Source of the DNA: Miscanthus floridulus | Taxonomy: Eukaryota > Streptophyta > Magnoliopsida > Poales > Poaceae | Assembly: GCF_019320115.1 (NCBI RefSeq) | Contig: NC_089581.1 | Coordinates: 66,172,033 to 66,236,032 of the forward strand | DNA length: 64,000 bases | Reading direction: 5' to 3' | Part shown: one piece after another, positions 31,768-43,226 of the stretch | Layout: every line of letters begins with the position of its first letter | How positions within the stretch are numbered: position 1 is the stretch's first letter | The notes under the pieces: generated by a model | Database searches by the model: none | What the model was told of the DNA's origin: nothing | Seen by the model: the letters and a program-made list of their open reading frames with translations, nothing else | Position numbers and translations under genes: made by a program

Positions 31768-34275
31768 CAAGATCCTGGTCGATTAGAATAGGAATCCTTA
31801 TCCGGCCACATATGGCAATTGTAACTGGCTAGGATTAGTTTCTGGATCTGTAACCCTGCCCCCCGGACTATATAAGGCGGGCAGGGGATCCCTCTAAAAA
31901 ACATCTCTCATTGACATACATCAATACAAATCAGACGCAGGACGTAGGTATTACGCCTTCTTGGCGGCCGAACCTGGATAAAACCTCGTGCCTGTCTTGC
32001 GTCACCGTCTTGTTTGTGGCTTGCGCATCTGTCTGCCGACAATCTACTACCTTGGGCATACCCCTAGGTAGACTGCCGACCATATTTCGTCGACATAGAC
32101 CCTAGCAAGAGTTTAGTGATTTGGTGGTCGACTGATAACATAACTATGTTGACTAACAATGTTTACTAGTATACAAGGTACATTAGTCCTTAGGATACAA
32201 ATATAGACATTATCCTTTGTAAGTGCAACCTTATTTGCAACGTCTAGTAGAGTGTGTTGGAGCTATATATACCCCATACCTGCCCATTTGGAATGTGTTA
32301 GAGCTTGAGGAATCTATAGTTGAGTTGAGGCTCAAAAATTTGTGCTCTAGCCACAATATGAGCTAAAGAGAAGATTAGGTGATTACCAAAAAATGTTAGG
32401 TTTAGTGCTTATGCTAGTTAGAGGCTGCTTTAGAACTTGCTCTAGGTTTAGGTCTAGTGTTTAGTAAGGTTTGCATATACCTCCTTGCGTGAGTGCTTGC
32501 ACGCACCAAGAGTTAAACACACATGACTTGGAATGCTGCCAGATCACACCAACCGAGCTTGTGGTGTGGCCGCTGGCTGTGCATGGGGACAAGAGGCCCT
32601 TAGTACTTTGGCCAAAAAGCGCTCCATAGTGAAGACTGTGGGGGGTGTCATGCGGAGACCCACTTGTGTATGGAGAAGGCCTGTGGACTATCCGTAGAGT
32701 TACTCAAACGCGGAGTTTGGCCCTTGCGAGGGCCTCCAATGAGGATTAGTTGAAATCACGAGCTTTCTGATACCTCGGGAAAAATCATCATGTGAAAGTT
32801 TGCATTCTCTAACTCAATTATGTTTTCGCAATTACTTTTCTTCTTTAGTATGTGCTTTACCTTTCTAGTCTAGCTTGCAACATTAGTCGATAGGACTGAA
32901 ACCTAGGATGCAAAACTTCTTTTGCGTTAGAGATGACAACACTCAAATATAGTGCACATCTAAATAGAAACTGTGTAGGTTTTATAAGTGTTTTTTAGGC
33001 AATTGTGAAGTCTAATTTGTATTTTGAGAAACTTCCAAAACTAGCTTAGGCAAACAAAACAGATTTTTCCATAACAAACCCAGGTTTGCCTCTTTTGATC
33101 AATCTTGAGTGCCAACATTTACTACGGCAGCAACTCGGTCCTCTCCAGCGAAGGGGTTGGTGATGGTCACTCATAGCTATTTATGCACGTGGATGGTTGT
33201 TTTGGCGTGTTGTCTCTTGTAGTAAAGGGTGTGTTTGGTTGTTTTTCCTAGCCAGCTCACCTTGCCTCGCTCGGCAAGGGCATGTTTGCCAACTGTGGTG
33301 AGCGGTTTCGGTGCGTCTCCATGCCTAACCAAGAAAAAGCCAAATGCACGTTATATATCAAAGAACTTCTTTTGTAGTGAAATTCCTTGATAGTCTCTCA
33401 GTACAAACTATAAGTTGTTTTGATTTTTTAGATATATTGTTTTTATTATATATTTAGACATAATGTATATCTAATACGTAGTAAAGCTATATGTCTAAAA
33501 AAAAGTCAACACGTCTTGTAATTTAAAATAGAGAGAGTAATTTTTTTCTATAGGGATCCTCTAATAAAATGAGGGATGTAATGTAATATATTTTTTGTTA
33601 ACTAATCGTTCACCACACAAAGGATTTGCAATCTTACCTAGCTATCGACTTTTGAACGGAATTGGAATTGCGATTACTCATGTCCATTTATAACTTTTGT
33701 TTGCTGTTGAGTTTCCAGCTTGTGTACCCGTCGTACCCACGCACCTTCTCCGCGTTTCACTGTCGAAACCATTTAAACGTCTCGCTGGTCAACCCTCACA
33801 TTTCTCTCGCCCCCGCTCACACCCCAAAGCAAGGAAGGAACCAACCAAACAGATAGAGACAGCGGAGGAGGAAGACGAAGACGAAGGCCGCCGCCGCGCG
33901 TAGCTCACACGAGCAGACACCCGCCCCGCCCCCTCCATTGACCTGTTAATTAACTCTTCTTTACCCCTACCCAATCCACTCCCACCGGCCACCGCCCTTG
34001 TCAATACTTTCTCGGGGGCGGATTCCGACGAGCTAGCGATCGCGCGCATATTCTTCCCCCGTCCCATGTGCAGGTGACCAGGTGAGCGATTGAACCAAGC
34101 TTGTTTGTTTTTTTGCTCTTGGGAGGGAACTGGGAACGGGATTCGTTCGTTCGGGGTGGGTGCGGAGGAGCAAGAGATCACGGCGGGGTCGGGTAACGCC
34201 ATTGACAGCGATTGCATGGACGGTGAAGGTTGGTTGGGTGGCTGGACTTGGAGGGGGAAGGGAAGGGAGGACCGG
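31768..34275 (+). repeat. Array unit 3
   Basis: LTR fragment 31768-32095; splice donor at 34082. Private changes include TTTCTGGATCTG near 31842 and GATTGCATGGAC near 34211. It is the shortest unit by three bases, mostly from T-run and A-run length. Confidence 0.9.
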
Positions 34276-36786
34276 CAAGATCCTGGTCGATTAGAATAGG
34301 AATCCTTATCCGGCCACATATGGCAATTGTAACTGGCTAGGATTAGTTTCCGGATCTGTAACCCTGCCCCCCGGACTATATAAGGCGGGCAGGGGATCCC
34401 TCTAAAAAACATCTCTCATTGACATACATCAATACAAATCAGACGCAGGACGTAGGTATTACGCCTTCTTGGCGGCCGAACCTGGATAAAACCTCGTGCC
34501 TGTCTTGCGTCACCGTCTTGTTTGTGGCTTGCGCATCTGTCTGCCGACAATCTACTACCTTGGGCATACCCCTAGGTAGACTGCCGACCATATTTCGTCG
34601 ACATAGACCCTAGCAAGAGTTTAGTGATTTGGTGGTCGACTGATAACATAACTATGTTGACTAACAATGTTTACTAGTATACAAGGTACATTAGTCCTTA
34701 GGATACAAATATAGACATTATCCTTTGTAAGTGCAACCTTATTTGCAACGTCTAGTAGAGTGTGTTGGAGCTATATATACCCCATACCTGCCCATTTGGA
34801 ATGTGTTAGAGCTTGAGGAATCTATAGTTGAGTTGAGGCTCAAAAATTTGTGCTCTAGCCACAATATGAGCTAAAGAGAAGATTAGGTGATTACCAAAAA
34901 ATGTTAGGTTTAGTGCTTATGCTAGTTAGAGGCTGCTTTAGAACTTGCTCTAGGTTTAGGTCTAGTGTTTAGTAAGGTTTGCATATACCTCCTTGCGTGA
35001 GTGCTTGCACGCACCAAGAGTTAAACACACATGACTTGGAATGCTGCCAGATCACACCAACCGAGCTTGTGGTGTGGCCGCTGGCTGTGCATGGGGACAA
35101 GAGGCCCTTAGTACTTTGGCCAAAAAGCGCTCCATAGTGAAGACTGTGGGGGGTGTCATGCGGAGACCCACTTGTGTATGGAGAAGGCCTGTGGACTATC
35201 CGTAGAGTTACTCAAACGCGGAGTTTGGCCCTTGCGAGGGCCTCCAATGAGGATTAGTTGAAATCACGAGCTTTCTGATACCTCGGGAAAAATCATCATG
35301 TGAAAGTTTGCATTCTCTAACTCAATTATGTTTTCGCAATTACTTTTCTTCTTTAGTATGTGCTTTACCTTTCTAGTCTAGCTTGCAACATTAGTCGATA
35401 GGACTGAAACCTAGGATGCAAAACTTCTTTTGCGTTAGAGATGACAACACTCAAATATAGTGCACATCTAAATAGAAACTGTGTAGGTTTTATAAGTGTT
35501 TTTTAGGCAATTGTGAAGTCTAATTTGTATTTTGAGAAACTTCCAAAACTAGCTTAGGCAAACAAAACAGATTTTTCCATAACAAACCCAGGTTTGCCTC
35601 TTTTGATCAATCTTGAGTGCCAACATTTACTACGGCAGCAACTCGGTCCTCTCCAGCGAAGGGGTTGGTGATGGTCACTCATAGCTATTTATGCACGTGG
35701 ATGGTTGTTTTGGCGTGTTGTCTCTTGTAGTAAAGGGTGTGTTTGGTTGTTTTTCCTAGCCAGCTCACCTTGCCTCGCTCGGCAAGGGCATGTTTGCCAA
35801 CTGTGGTGAGCGGTTTCGGTGCGTCTCCAGGCCTAACCAAGAAAAAGCCAAATGCACGTTATATATCAAAGAATTTCTTTTGTAGTGAAATTCTTTGATA
35901 GTCTCTCAGTACAAACTATAAGTTGTTTTGATTTTTTTAGATATATTGTTTTTATTATATATTTAGACATAATGTATATCTAATACGTAGTAAAGCTATA
36001 TGTCTAAAAAAAAAGTCAACACGTCTTGTAATTTAAAATAGAGAGAGTAAGTTTTTTTCTACAGGGATCCTCTAATAAAATGAGGGATGTAATGTAATAT
36101 ATTTTTTGTTAACTAATCGTTCACCACACAAAGGATTTGCAATCTTACCTAGCTATCGACTTTTGAACGGAATTGGAATTGCGATTACTCATGTCCATTT
36201 ATAACTTTTGTTTGCTGTTGAGTTTCCAGCTTGTGTACCCGTCGTACCCACGCACCTTCTCCGCGTTTCACTGTCGAAACCATTTAAACGTCTCGTTGGT
36301 CAACCCTCACATTTCTCTCGCCCCCGCTCACACCCCAAAGCAAGGAAGGAACCAACCAAACAGATAGAGACAGCGGAGGAGGAAGACGAAGACGAAGGCC
36401 GCCGCCGCGCGTAGCTCACACGAGCAGACACCCGCCCCGCCCCCTCCATTGACCTGTTAATTAACTCTTCTTTACCCCTACCCAATCCACTCCCACCGGC
36501 CACCGCCCTTGTCAATACTTTCTCGGGGGCGGATTCCGACGAGCTAGCGATCGCGCGCATATTCTTCCCCCGTCCCATGTGCAGGTGACCAGGTGAGCGA
36601 TTGAACCAAGCTTGTTTGTTTTTTTGCTCTTGGGAGGGAACTGGGAACGGGATTCGTTCGTTCGGGGTGGGTGCGGAGGAGCAAGAGATCGCGGCGGGGT
36701 GGGGTAACGCCATTGACAGCGATTGCGTGGACGGTGAAGGTTGATTGGGTGGTTGGACTTGGAGGGGGAAGGGAAGGGAGGACCGG
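34276..36786 (+). repeat. Array unit 4 (adjacent to the kinase gene)
   Basis: LTR fragment 34276-34603. Private changes include CTCCAGGCC near 35826, GAATTTCTTTTG near 35871 and GGTGGTTGGACTT near 36748. Its 3' edge runs without a break into the intron preceding the kinase start codon, so this unit holds the ancestral position of the promoter. Confidence 0.9.
36119..36592 (+). promoter_or_regulatory. Putative kinase promoter and untranslated first exon
   Basis: A weak TATA-like TTTATAAC (about 36198) is followed by a CT- and GC-rich leader with AACCAACCAAACAG, GGAGGAGGAAGACG and CCGCCGCCGCG. It ends at a strong donor, CCAG/GTGAGC (36592/36593). The matching acceptor TTTTGCAG/AG at 37270 lies 34 bp before the kinase ATG, giving a 678-bp 5'-UTR intron, a common feature of highly expressed grass genes. 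Three further copies lie upstream (donors 29063, 31574, 34082). Confidence 0.5.
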
Positions 36787-37187
36787 CTTGAAAAAAAATG
36801 TTTGCTGCCATGGCTGCCTAATCGACTTCCTGGCGTGACGACGTTGTTCCTCTCGTGTGTGTTGTCGGTCCTGCAAGCTCGCCTTCTTCAGATTTGGTGG
36901 GTGGTTTGGACTCCACTGATTGGTGATCGATCGGTCTCGTTTTGAGCTGTTTGATCTTTGTTTTGGTTCGAAAACTTGGCTTTCTTGCCAAATGGAGAGG
37001 TATAGCCATCTTCTTTGATCCGCCTTTTGGCCTTCTTTTTCAAATTTCGTTCCCATTTTGGGTTCATCTTTTGCTTTTCGACTTAAACATATAGTATTCC
37101 TTAGTAAGGAGTAGAAAAGAGTTTACCAATTTAGCGATTCAAATATTTATCAATGTTTTTGCCTGTCACCATTGGTGCCGTTGCAGC

Positions 37188-37214
37188 AGAGTGAAAAAGA
37201 AAGAAAGAAAGAAA
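37188..37214. repeat. (GAAA)n run in the 5'-UTR intron
   Basis: GTGAAAAAGAAAGAAAGAAA lies about 60 bp before the acceptor at 37270. It is a short purine microsatellite with no coding role, since translation starts at 37305. Confidence 0.7.
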
Positions 37215-37304
37215 AGCTCTAGAATTTTTCCCTCTTACTTTGTGTGTGGCCACGATGGATGCTTTTGCAGAGCAGGCGCGGCGTCTCCGAGCATCAGAAG
37301 CGCC

Positions 37305-39429
37305 ATGCACTGCTTCCGGTTCGCGAGCTGGGAGCGGGAGGCCAACGAGCGGCGCGGGGAGGCGACGGCGGCGGCGGCGACGACGGGGCGGTCGCTGTCC
37401 AACAGCAGCACCACGTCGACGGACCGCGACGTGCGGCGGTCGGCGTCTGAGTGCTCCCTGAACGCATCGGAGCTCAGCAGCGCGGGCTCCCTGGGCCGGT
37501 GCCGGCAGCTGTCGCTGTCGTCGCAGCGGCCGCCCAACGCGCTGCGCATCTTCACCTTCCAGGAGCTGAAGTCGGCCACCCGCGGGTTCAGCCGCGCGCT
37601 CATGCTCGGCGAGGGCGGCTTCGGCTGCGTCTACCGCGGCACCATCCGGAGCGCGCTGGAGCCGCGCCGGAGCCTGGACGTCGCCATCAAGCAGCTCGGC
37701 CGCAAGGGCCTGCAGGGCCACAAGGAGTGGACGACGGAGGTGAACGTGCTCGGGGTGGTGGACCACGCCAACCTGGTCAAGCTCATCGGCTACTGCGCCG
37801 AGGATGACGAGAGGGGGATGCAGCTGCTGCTCGTCTACGAGTTCATGCCCAACGGAAGCCTGGCGGACCATCTCTCCTCCAGGTCCCCGCGCCCGGCGTC
37901 GTGGGCGATGAGGCTCAGGGTGGCGCTTGACACAGCTCGAGGATTGAAGTATCTCCATGAAGAATCCGAAGTCAAGGTAGGCTTCATTCACCTCGAATCT
38001 CTGACGTTCTTTGGACTGCATCAGCTGATAGATTTGCCCTGTTCTGTACCTTTCACCCTGTGCCATTCAGAAGAAACGTTGCATTGTTTCGTTTGTAACA
38101 TTGAAGTTCTGTTTCAGATAATATTTCGCGACCTGAAGCCTTCGAACATTCTTCTCGACGACAACTGGAACGCCAAACTGTCCGACTTTGGCTTGGCGAG
38201 GTTAGGACCTCAAGAAGGAAGCCATGTCTCCACAGTGGTACGCAACAAACAATCTTCTTCGCATAATGTACAGAATTTGGTTAGTAGCTTCTGGCATGGA
38301 TCTCAAAGACAGCTTCTCACGTTCCTCCTGGTACCTGGAACCAAGTAGCCAACCCAAGCGCGGTCAGAACACATGTTCACGGCTGACACAAAAAATCAAT
38401 GTTCACGGCTGATAACACTGTTCGTGCTGAAATTTTGTGAGAGAAAAATACAGTTCCGAATGAAAAAAGAAGCGGATCAAGCCGGGTTCAAGGTTAGCCG
38501 AACAAGGCCAAATCATTCTACCATTCTGATCCGGTCAAGCAATTGGTGCACGTGCTAGAAAAACTTTCAAATATTGGTGGCCTCGTGCCCGTGGAAACAA
38601 GGGGCTGACCATATTTACTAGTACTATCTTCTACGCAAGCAAATAAAAGTAGAAAAGTAGCATAAATGCGGCCAGGCACTTTCGGTTATTTTGCACGCTA
38701 AAGTCACCTGACCTAACCTTTCTGGTCAGTTACAACCAGCTAGCTTTCTGGGAGCTTTCCAGTTCTCAACACTTTACCACATTGATTCTAAAATTCTACA
38801 TCAATCAATAGTATATCCAAACATATTTATAAATTATAACCCAACATATCAACCTCTGTTCAAAACTTCAAGTTAATGAATTTCTAGTGTTGTATATCAA
38901 ACAGGTGGTGGGGACAATTGGATATGCAGCTCCTGAATACATCCACACAGGACGCCTCAGCACCAAGAATGACATATGGAGTTTCGGCGTCGTGCTCCTT
39001 GAGCTCCTTACAGGCCGGCGACCTCTGGACCGGAACAGGCCAAGAGGCGAGCAAAATCTCGTGGACTGGATGAAGCCCTACACTTCCGGCGCCAAGAAGC
39101 TTGGGACTGTAATTGATCCAAGGCTTCAAGGGAACTACAGCACAAAATTAGCTGCCCAGCTTGCGTCAGTGGCAAATAAGTGCCTGGTGCGCCATGCCAG
39201 GTACCGTCCCAAGATGAGCGAGGTACTGGAGATGGTGCAGAAGATCGTTGAGAGCAGCGAAATTGGAACGCCGGAGCATCCCTTGATCAGCAATTCAAAG
39301 GAATTAGTGAGTGATGAAAAGAAACGGAAAGGCATTGACTTGAAAAGAAGGATTGCAGATATTAAAGCTAGGGAGGGGAGATGGTTTGCATGGCAAAGGT
39401 GGACGCCTAAGCTTGTGAGAACACAATGA
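37305..39429 (+). CDS. Receptor-like cytoplasmic kinase, RLCK-VII / PBL19-PCRK-like (438 aa, 3 exons)
   Basis: Exons are 37305-37976, 38118-38237 and 38905-39429, all phase 0 with GT-AG introns (AAG/GTAGGC, TTTCAG/ATA; GTG/GTACGC, AACAG/GTG). The chosen ATG gives MHCF, matching the MKCF start of PBL19/PCRK proteins. The N-terminus is Ser-rich. Kinase motifs: GEGGFGCVY (P-loop), VAIKQLG (Lys), FRDLKPSN (catalytic loop with RD), SDFGLARLG, GYAAPEY and DIWSFGVVLLELLTGRRPLD; RYRPKMSEVLEMV closes the domain. There is no transmembrane segment, so it acts at the cytoplasmic face, typically relaying pattern-receptor immune signals. A basic tail follows. The frame is intact. Exon 1 is far more GC-rich than exon 3, as in grasses. 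Confidence 0.93.
38380..38515. mobile_element. MITE-like insert in kinase intron 2
   Basis: Contains GTTCACGGCTGA twice, then GCTGAAATTTTGTGAGAGAA (the inverse of the phrase at about 640) and ends near AGCCGAACAAGGCC. It belongs to the same dispersed family as 571-708 in opposite orientation. It lies well inside the 667-bp intron, so splicing signals are not touched. Confidence 0.5.
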
Positions 39430-39899
39430 TTCAGATCATCAATAGATAAGGTGTTTCTTGCATGTCTTGACTTGCATAGTTAGTAGCAAAAACAGCAAGT
39501 GACTTAAAAGGTCACCTGGAGTTTTCTTTTGGCAACAGAGCATGACAATTATAAACAAACGGTTTGGTGCAGCCCATGGAGGCCACCACTAAATAATGGG
39601 TAGGTTCACATTTTCCGGGATCACAAATAGGCTGATAGGCAATCTTCTCCACAAACTCGGAGGTTCCATGTTTTTTATTAAGCTCAAGCAGTCATTTTTT
39701 TTCGTGTAGAAGGCTTATTGTACAGTTTACTTGGTTTTGTGGAGTGACTTTTGAGATGCATGATGTGCCAAATAAGAGTATTCTTGTAGTGCCATTGCTG
39801 CCCAAGTCTAAGGTGTTGCCCTTTTTCGTACCTTCCTTTTTTGAACTTCAACGCGGGTGGGGTGGGGGGGGGGGGGGGGGGGTTACTTACCCCCATCTG
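39430..39899 (+). other. Kinase 3' flank
   Basis: 3'-UTR and downstream DNA without a strong AATAAA near the stop. It ends in a run of 19 G (39864-39882) immediately before the LINE-1 remnant. Nothing else was recognised. Confidence 0.5.
39864..39882 (+). repeat. Poly(G) tract, 19 G
   Basis: GGGTGGGGT precedes an unbroken run of 19 G at the boundary between the kinase 3' flank and the 3' end of LINE-1. It is capable of G-quadruplex formation and its exact length is uncertain in any assembly. Confidence 0.8.
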
Positions 39900-42700
39900 A
39901 TTTATTGAATTTAGGCACCAGTTACATCATTACAAGATATACAAGAAGATTTACAGGAGATGAGGGGAGGCGCTCTGTTACAGATTTGGCATCAAGCCAA
40001 GATCGAGCTCATTGATTGATCAAACAATCTACACCAATCATCGATCACCTTTTTATCTTTTCGTGGCAGTTGCTTCATTTTTGCAAGAGAGAAATAGCTG
40101 TCTCAGGTTCAGATTTTCATTTCAGAAGGCGAAGCCGTTTCTTCTCTTCCACAGTTGCCAGAAACACAGGATGATGAACGTGTTGTACTGGGCGTCAGGG
40201 AGGTTGCCAATTTTTGGTATGCAGTGAAGTCTGCTTGTTGAGGTGCCAGCACCGATTTCCAATCCAGACTTGACCAAAACTGCTCAGCAACGGCGCAATG
40301 GAACATGATGTGGTCTGGTGTCTCCTCTGCAGCACCACACACCGAGCAGTTTGGGGAGTCCACAATGTGCTTGCGGTGGAGGTTTGCTCTACACTGAATT
40401 CTTCCTTTTAAGAGTAACCACGCGAAGAGCTGTACTCTTGGTGGTGCAGCATTCTGCCAAATGAAAGTAGATGCAGGTTCAGCAGATAACCCCCGAGCTT
40501 TGAGGAGCTTGTAGATTGCCGATGTATCTAGCTTCTCATTGGAGCGGGATAGGGGAGATAGTCTTGTGCCTGTGTCGTCAGAGAGCACGATGCCCTGAAT
40601 GATGGAGCGGAGCTGCAGCAGCTCAGCTTGTGCTTGAGTGGACAGTCCATTTACAAAGTTTCCAGCAAGGTCAGAGGTGATCGCCTGACGGACAAACACC
40701 TCTTTTCTCGTGCAGTGGCTGTATAATCTGGGGAAGCGATCAGCCAGCGCATCATCTTCAAACCAAAATCTGACCAAAATGATGTTGATCTTCCATCTCC
40801 GAGCTGGACCGTGGTGATAGCTTGGTAGAGTGGCAGGAGAGATCGGAGCAAATCCCAGTGAGTGCCCAGATTGACAGCATTCATGTTGGAGAGATCCACA
40901 TGAGTTCTGATCCAATTCCCCCATGCCGACGTAGAGGCACAGTGCAAACGGTTTTCCAGATTGAGCAGCAATCAAATGTTCTGAGTGCCGAAGTCCTTGA
41001 TGCCAAGACCTCCCAGCTCCTTTGTTGTGCAGACGTTTGGCGAAGCAACTAGGCACTTGCCGGCAGATGTCTCTTTATCTCCAGTCCACAGGAAGGAACG
41101 ACGTCTTTTGTCAATCATCTTAATTACCTCCGTCGGTACCTGGGTTGCGGACATGATGTACACCAGCTGGCTGTCTAACACAGAGTTGATGAGGACAACT
41201 CTGCCCATGGTGTTCAGGAGAGAGGCCTGCCAAGTTGACAAATATCTATCAGTTTTGTCAATGTAGGTGGAGAAAGCAGACACCGGCAACTTGTGATCAG
41301 ACAGGGGTAGACCCAGGTAGGTTTGCAGAAAGGATTCCTGAGAGCACCCTAGAATTGAAGCACACTGATCTGCAATGGCTTGGTCCAAATGAACTGGAAC
41401 CATAGTGCTCTTTGAGTAGTTGATCTTTAGTCCAGTGGAGTCAGAGAAGTCATCCAGGACAGTCTTGAGAGTTTGCACTGCCTGGCAGTCCCCCTTCAAC
41501 ACAATCAAGGTGTCGTCGGCATACTGTAGGACAACACATGGAGCTTCAGGATCAATTGGATGCTTGATCGAGGACGCCTATCGTAGCATAGTCTGTAGAG
41601 TGTCAGCTCCTAGGAGGAACAGATAGGGCGATAAGGGGTCGCCCTGTCTAAGTCCGCGTTTGCAGTTTATCCAGTTCCCCGGGCACCCGTTCACAAGCAC
41701 GGCAGACTTGGAGGAAGAGAGGATGTTGAGTATCCAGTCACACCAAAGCTGATCAAACCCACTAGCCTGCATAATCCTGATCAGACTGTCCCAAATCACG
41801 GTGTCGAAAGCTTTTGCAAAGTCCAATTTGAGCACCAAGGTTGGCAGTCTCCTTTTCTTGCACGCCTGCACCACCTCAGCCGCGAAATTGAATGTTTCTA
41901 AGATTGATCTGCCCTGCAGAAATCCAGTGATGTAGGTCAATCATCTTTCCAATCTCTTGCTGCAATCTCAAGGTGAGTATCTTGGCGATGATATTTACAG
42001 AGCAATTTTGGAGACAAATCGGTCTGAAACCATCAACTGAGACTGCCCCAGGCTTCTTTGGGATGAGAACCATGTATGATCTGTTAATTCTTTCAAGGTC
42101 GGCGCCACCATCATGGAACGCGGAGAGGAGTGCCATGACTTCCCGTTTGATCGAGGACCAGGTAGCCTGTAGAAGGAGGGGCCGAAACCATCAGGCCCCG
42201 GCGTACTGTTGCGATCCATCGCCTTCAAAGCTGCAAGCGTTTCTTGCTCAGTGAAAGGTGCAGTGAGCTGCGCTAAAGGTTGATGCTGGTCTTGGAAGAT
42301 GGAGTTGATGAAACTCCAAGATGAGCTTCCAGGTTGACCAATGACGGATCTGAAGAAGTTTTTCAGCGCCTGAACTTTACCATCATGATTGTAAATTACT
42401 TCGCCTTGCACTTCAACACAACGGATGTCGTTGCAGCGAAGGCAGACTGAAGCCTGTGCATGGTGGAAGGCGGTGTTCGCATCGCCTTCCTTGATGCGCG
42501 GAATTTGCTCCGCTGCTTCCAGTAGGAAGCTTTCTCTTTGATCGCCTAGGAGAGGCAATCCTGACTGACATTCCCTGCGTGCCTGCAACTCATGAGAAGA
42601 TAAGCCCCTTTCCTGCTCAATTGTATCAAAAAGCTGGATTAGAAATTTGCAGTTTGGGATAATGTAAGGCGGCGCCCTGTAACGCCGAGACCAAGTGATA
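39900..42700 (-). pseudogene. LINE-1: L1-type non-LTR retrotransposon fragment (RT)
   Basis: Read on - from about 42700. First comes a pre-RT segment (KEGDANTAFHHAQASV), then PGPDGFGPSFYR, LRQGDPLSPYLFLLGAD (about 41640) and the catalytic YADD (about 41518-41529). LKINYSKS and a C-terminal zinc-knuckle-like domain (NCSVCGAAEETPDHIMFHC, about 40300) follow. The endonuclease part is missing, so it is 5'-truncated. The coding text jumps among all three frames, showing several indels. An AATAAA (- strand) lies near 39905 at the 3' end. A TSD could not be found. Confidence 0.85.
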
Positions 42701-42710
42701 TGCATAAAAA

Positions 42711-43226
42711 GAGAGGGAGAATATGTACCAAAGCGATGTAGAGCAGAAATTGCTTACGCACTTCCATATAAATTGCCAGAGCATGCTCCTGGACTCCTGG
42801 CAGATTGCAAAATTGCTCCATTCATAGTTTTACCAGATGCTTGTGACTTATCAAAAACCGCGATGAGGTTTTCAACTTACTGCCAAATCTGTCATAGAGG
42901 CAGTAGCTACAGGTGAAGCCAGAAAGTTTATCAGATGTCAATAATATCTGCCTCCTATTCAAGCGATGTACATACAGTAATCATGGTTGTCATTAATTTC
43001 TCCCCTGCTTTACTGAACTCTTAGAGCAGCTAGGAGAATCTCAAGATCACATCTGCCTCCCATCTTTCTGCGTCTCTTCTATCAGTAGAGCATGTACAGC
43101 AATCTGCAACTTAGTTGGACAGTGCTTCAGTGGACAACTGTGAGCAACAAATACAGAATCACCCTGAGAAAATGATCAAACTGCTTCATGGAATTCTTGA
43201 GAGAGCCACAGCCACAGGTGCAACCA
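42711..43226 (-). other. Region between LINE-1 and the PPR pseudogene
   Basis: Probably the 3' flank of the PPR pseudogene. No ORF or repeat was identified. Confidence 0.4.

Larger units (their letters stand above)
26747..36786 (+). repeat. Four-copy tandem array of a 2.51 kb LTR-plus-promoter unit
   Basis: Units start at 26747, 29257, 31768 and 34276, each at CAAGATCCTGGTCGATTAG, giving lengths of 2510, 2511, 2508 and 2511 bp. Unit order: 328 bp of gypsy-1 LTR, TSD TAGAC, about 1.1 kb of degenerate TE-like sequence, two MITEs, kinase promoter region, GC-rich untranslated exon, splice donor, start of intron. The junctions join GGACCGG to CAAGATCC; in the last unit the native text continues as GGACCGGCTTG. 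Only GC is shared at the breakpoints, suggesting non-homologous origin followed by unequal exchange. Copies differ by few scattered substitutions and A-run lengths, so each is an independent but young copy. Confidence 0.93.

Noticed and set aside
31281..34412. 207-aa antisense frames in the array units
   Set aside because: They read the GC-rich leader, intron and LTR of the unit backwards. They are open only because of low stop frequency in GC-rich DNA, and units 1 and 4 break them.
29257..34603. Three extra solo LTRs of gypsy-1
   Set aside because: The LTR fragments in units 2-4 lack the first 144 bp and share the same breakpoints and flanks. They are parts of the tandem duplication, not separate insertions.
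37131..38066. 311-aa frame antisense to the kinase first exon
   Set aside because: A shadow of a GC-rich kinase exon; Arg/Ala/Pro-rich with no motif, while the + frame has full kinase motifs.
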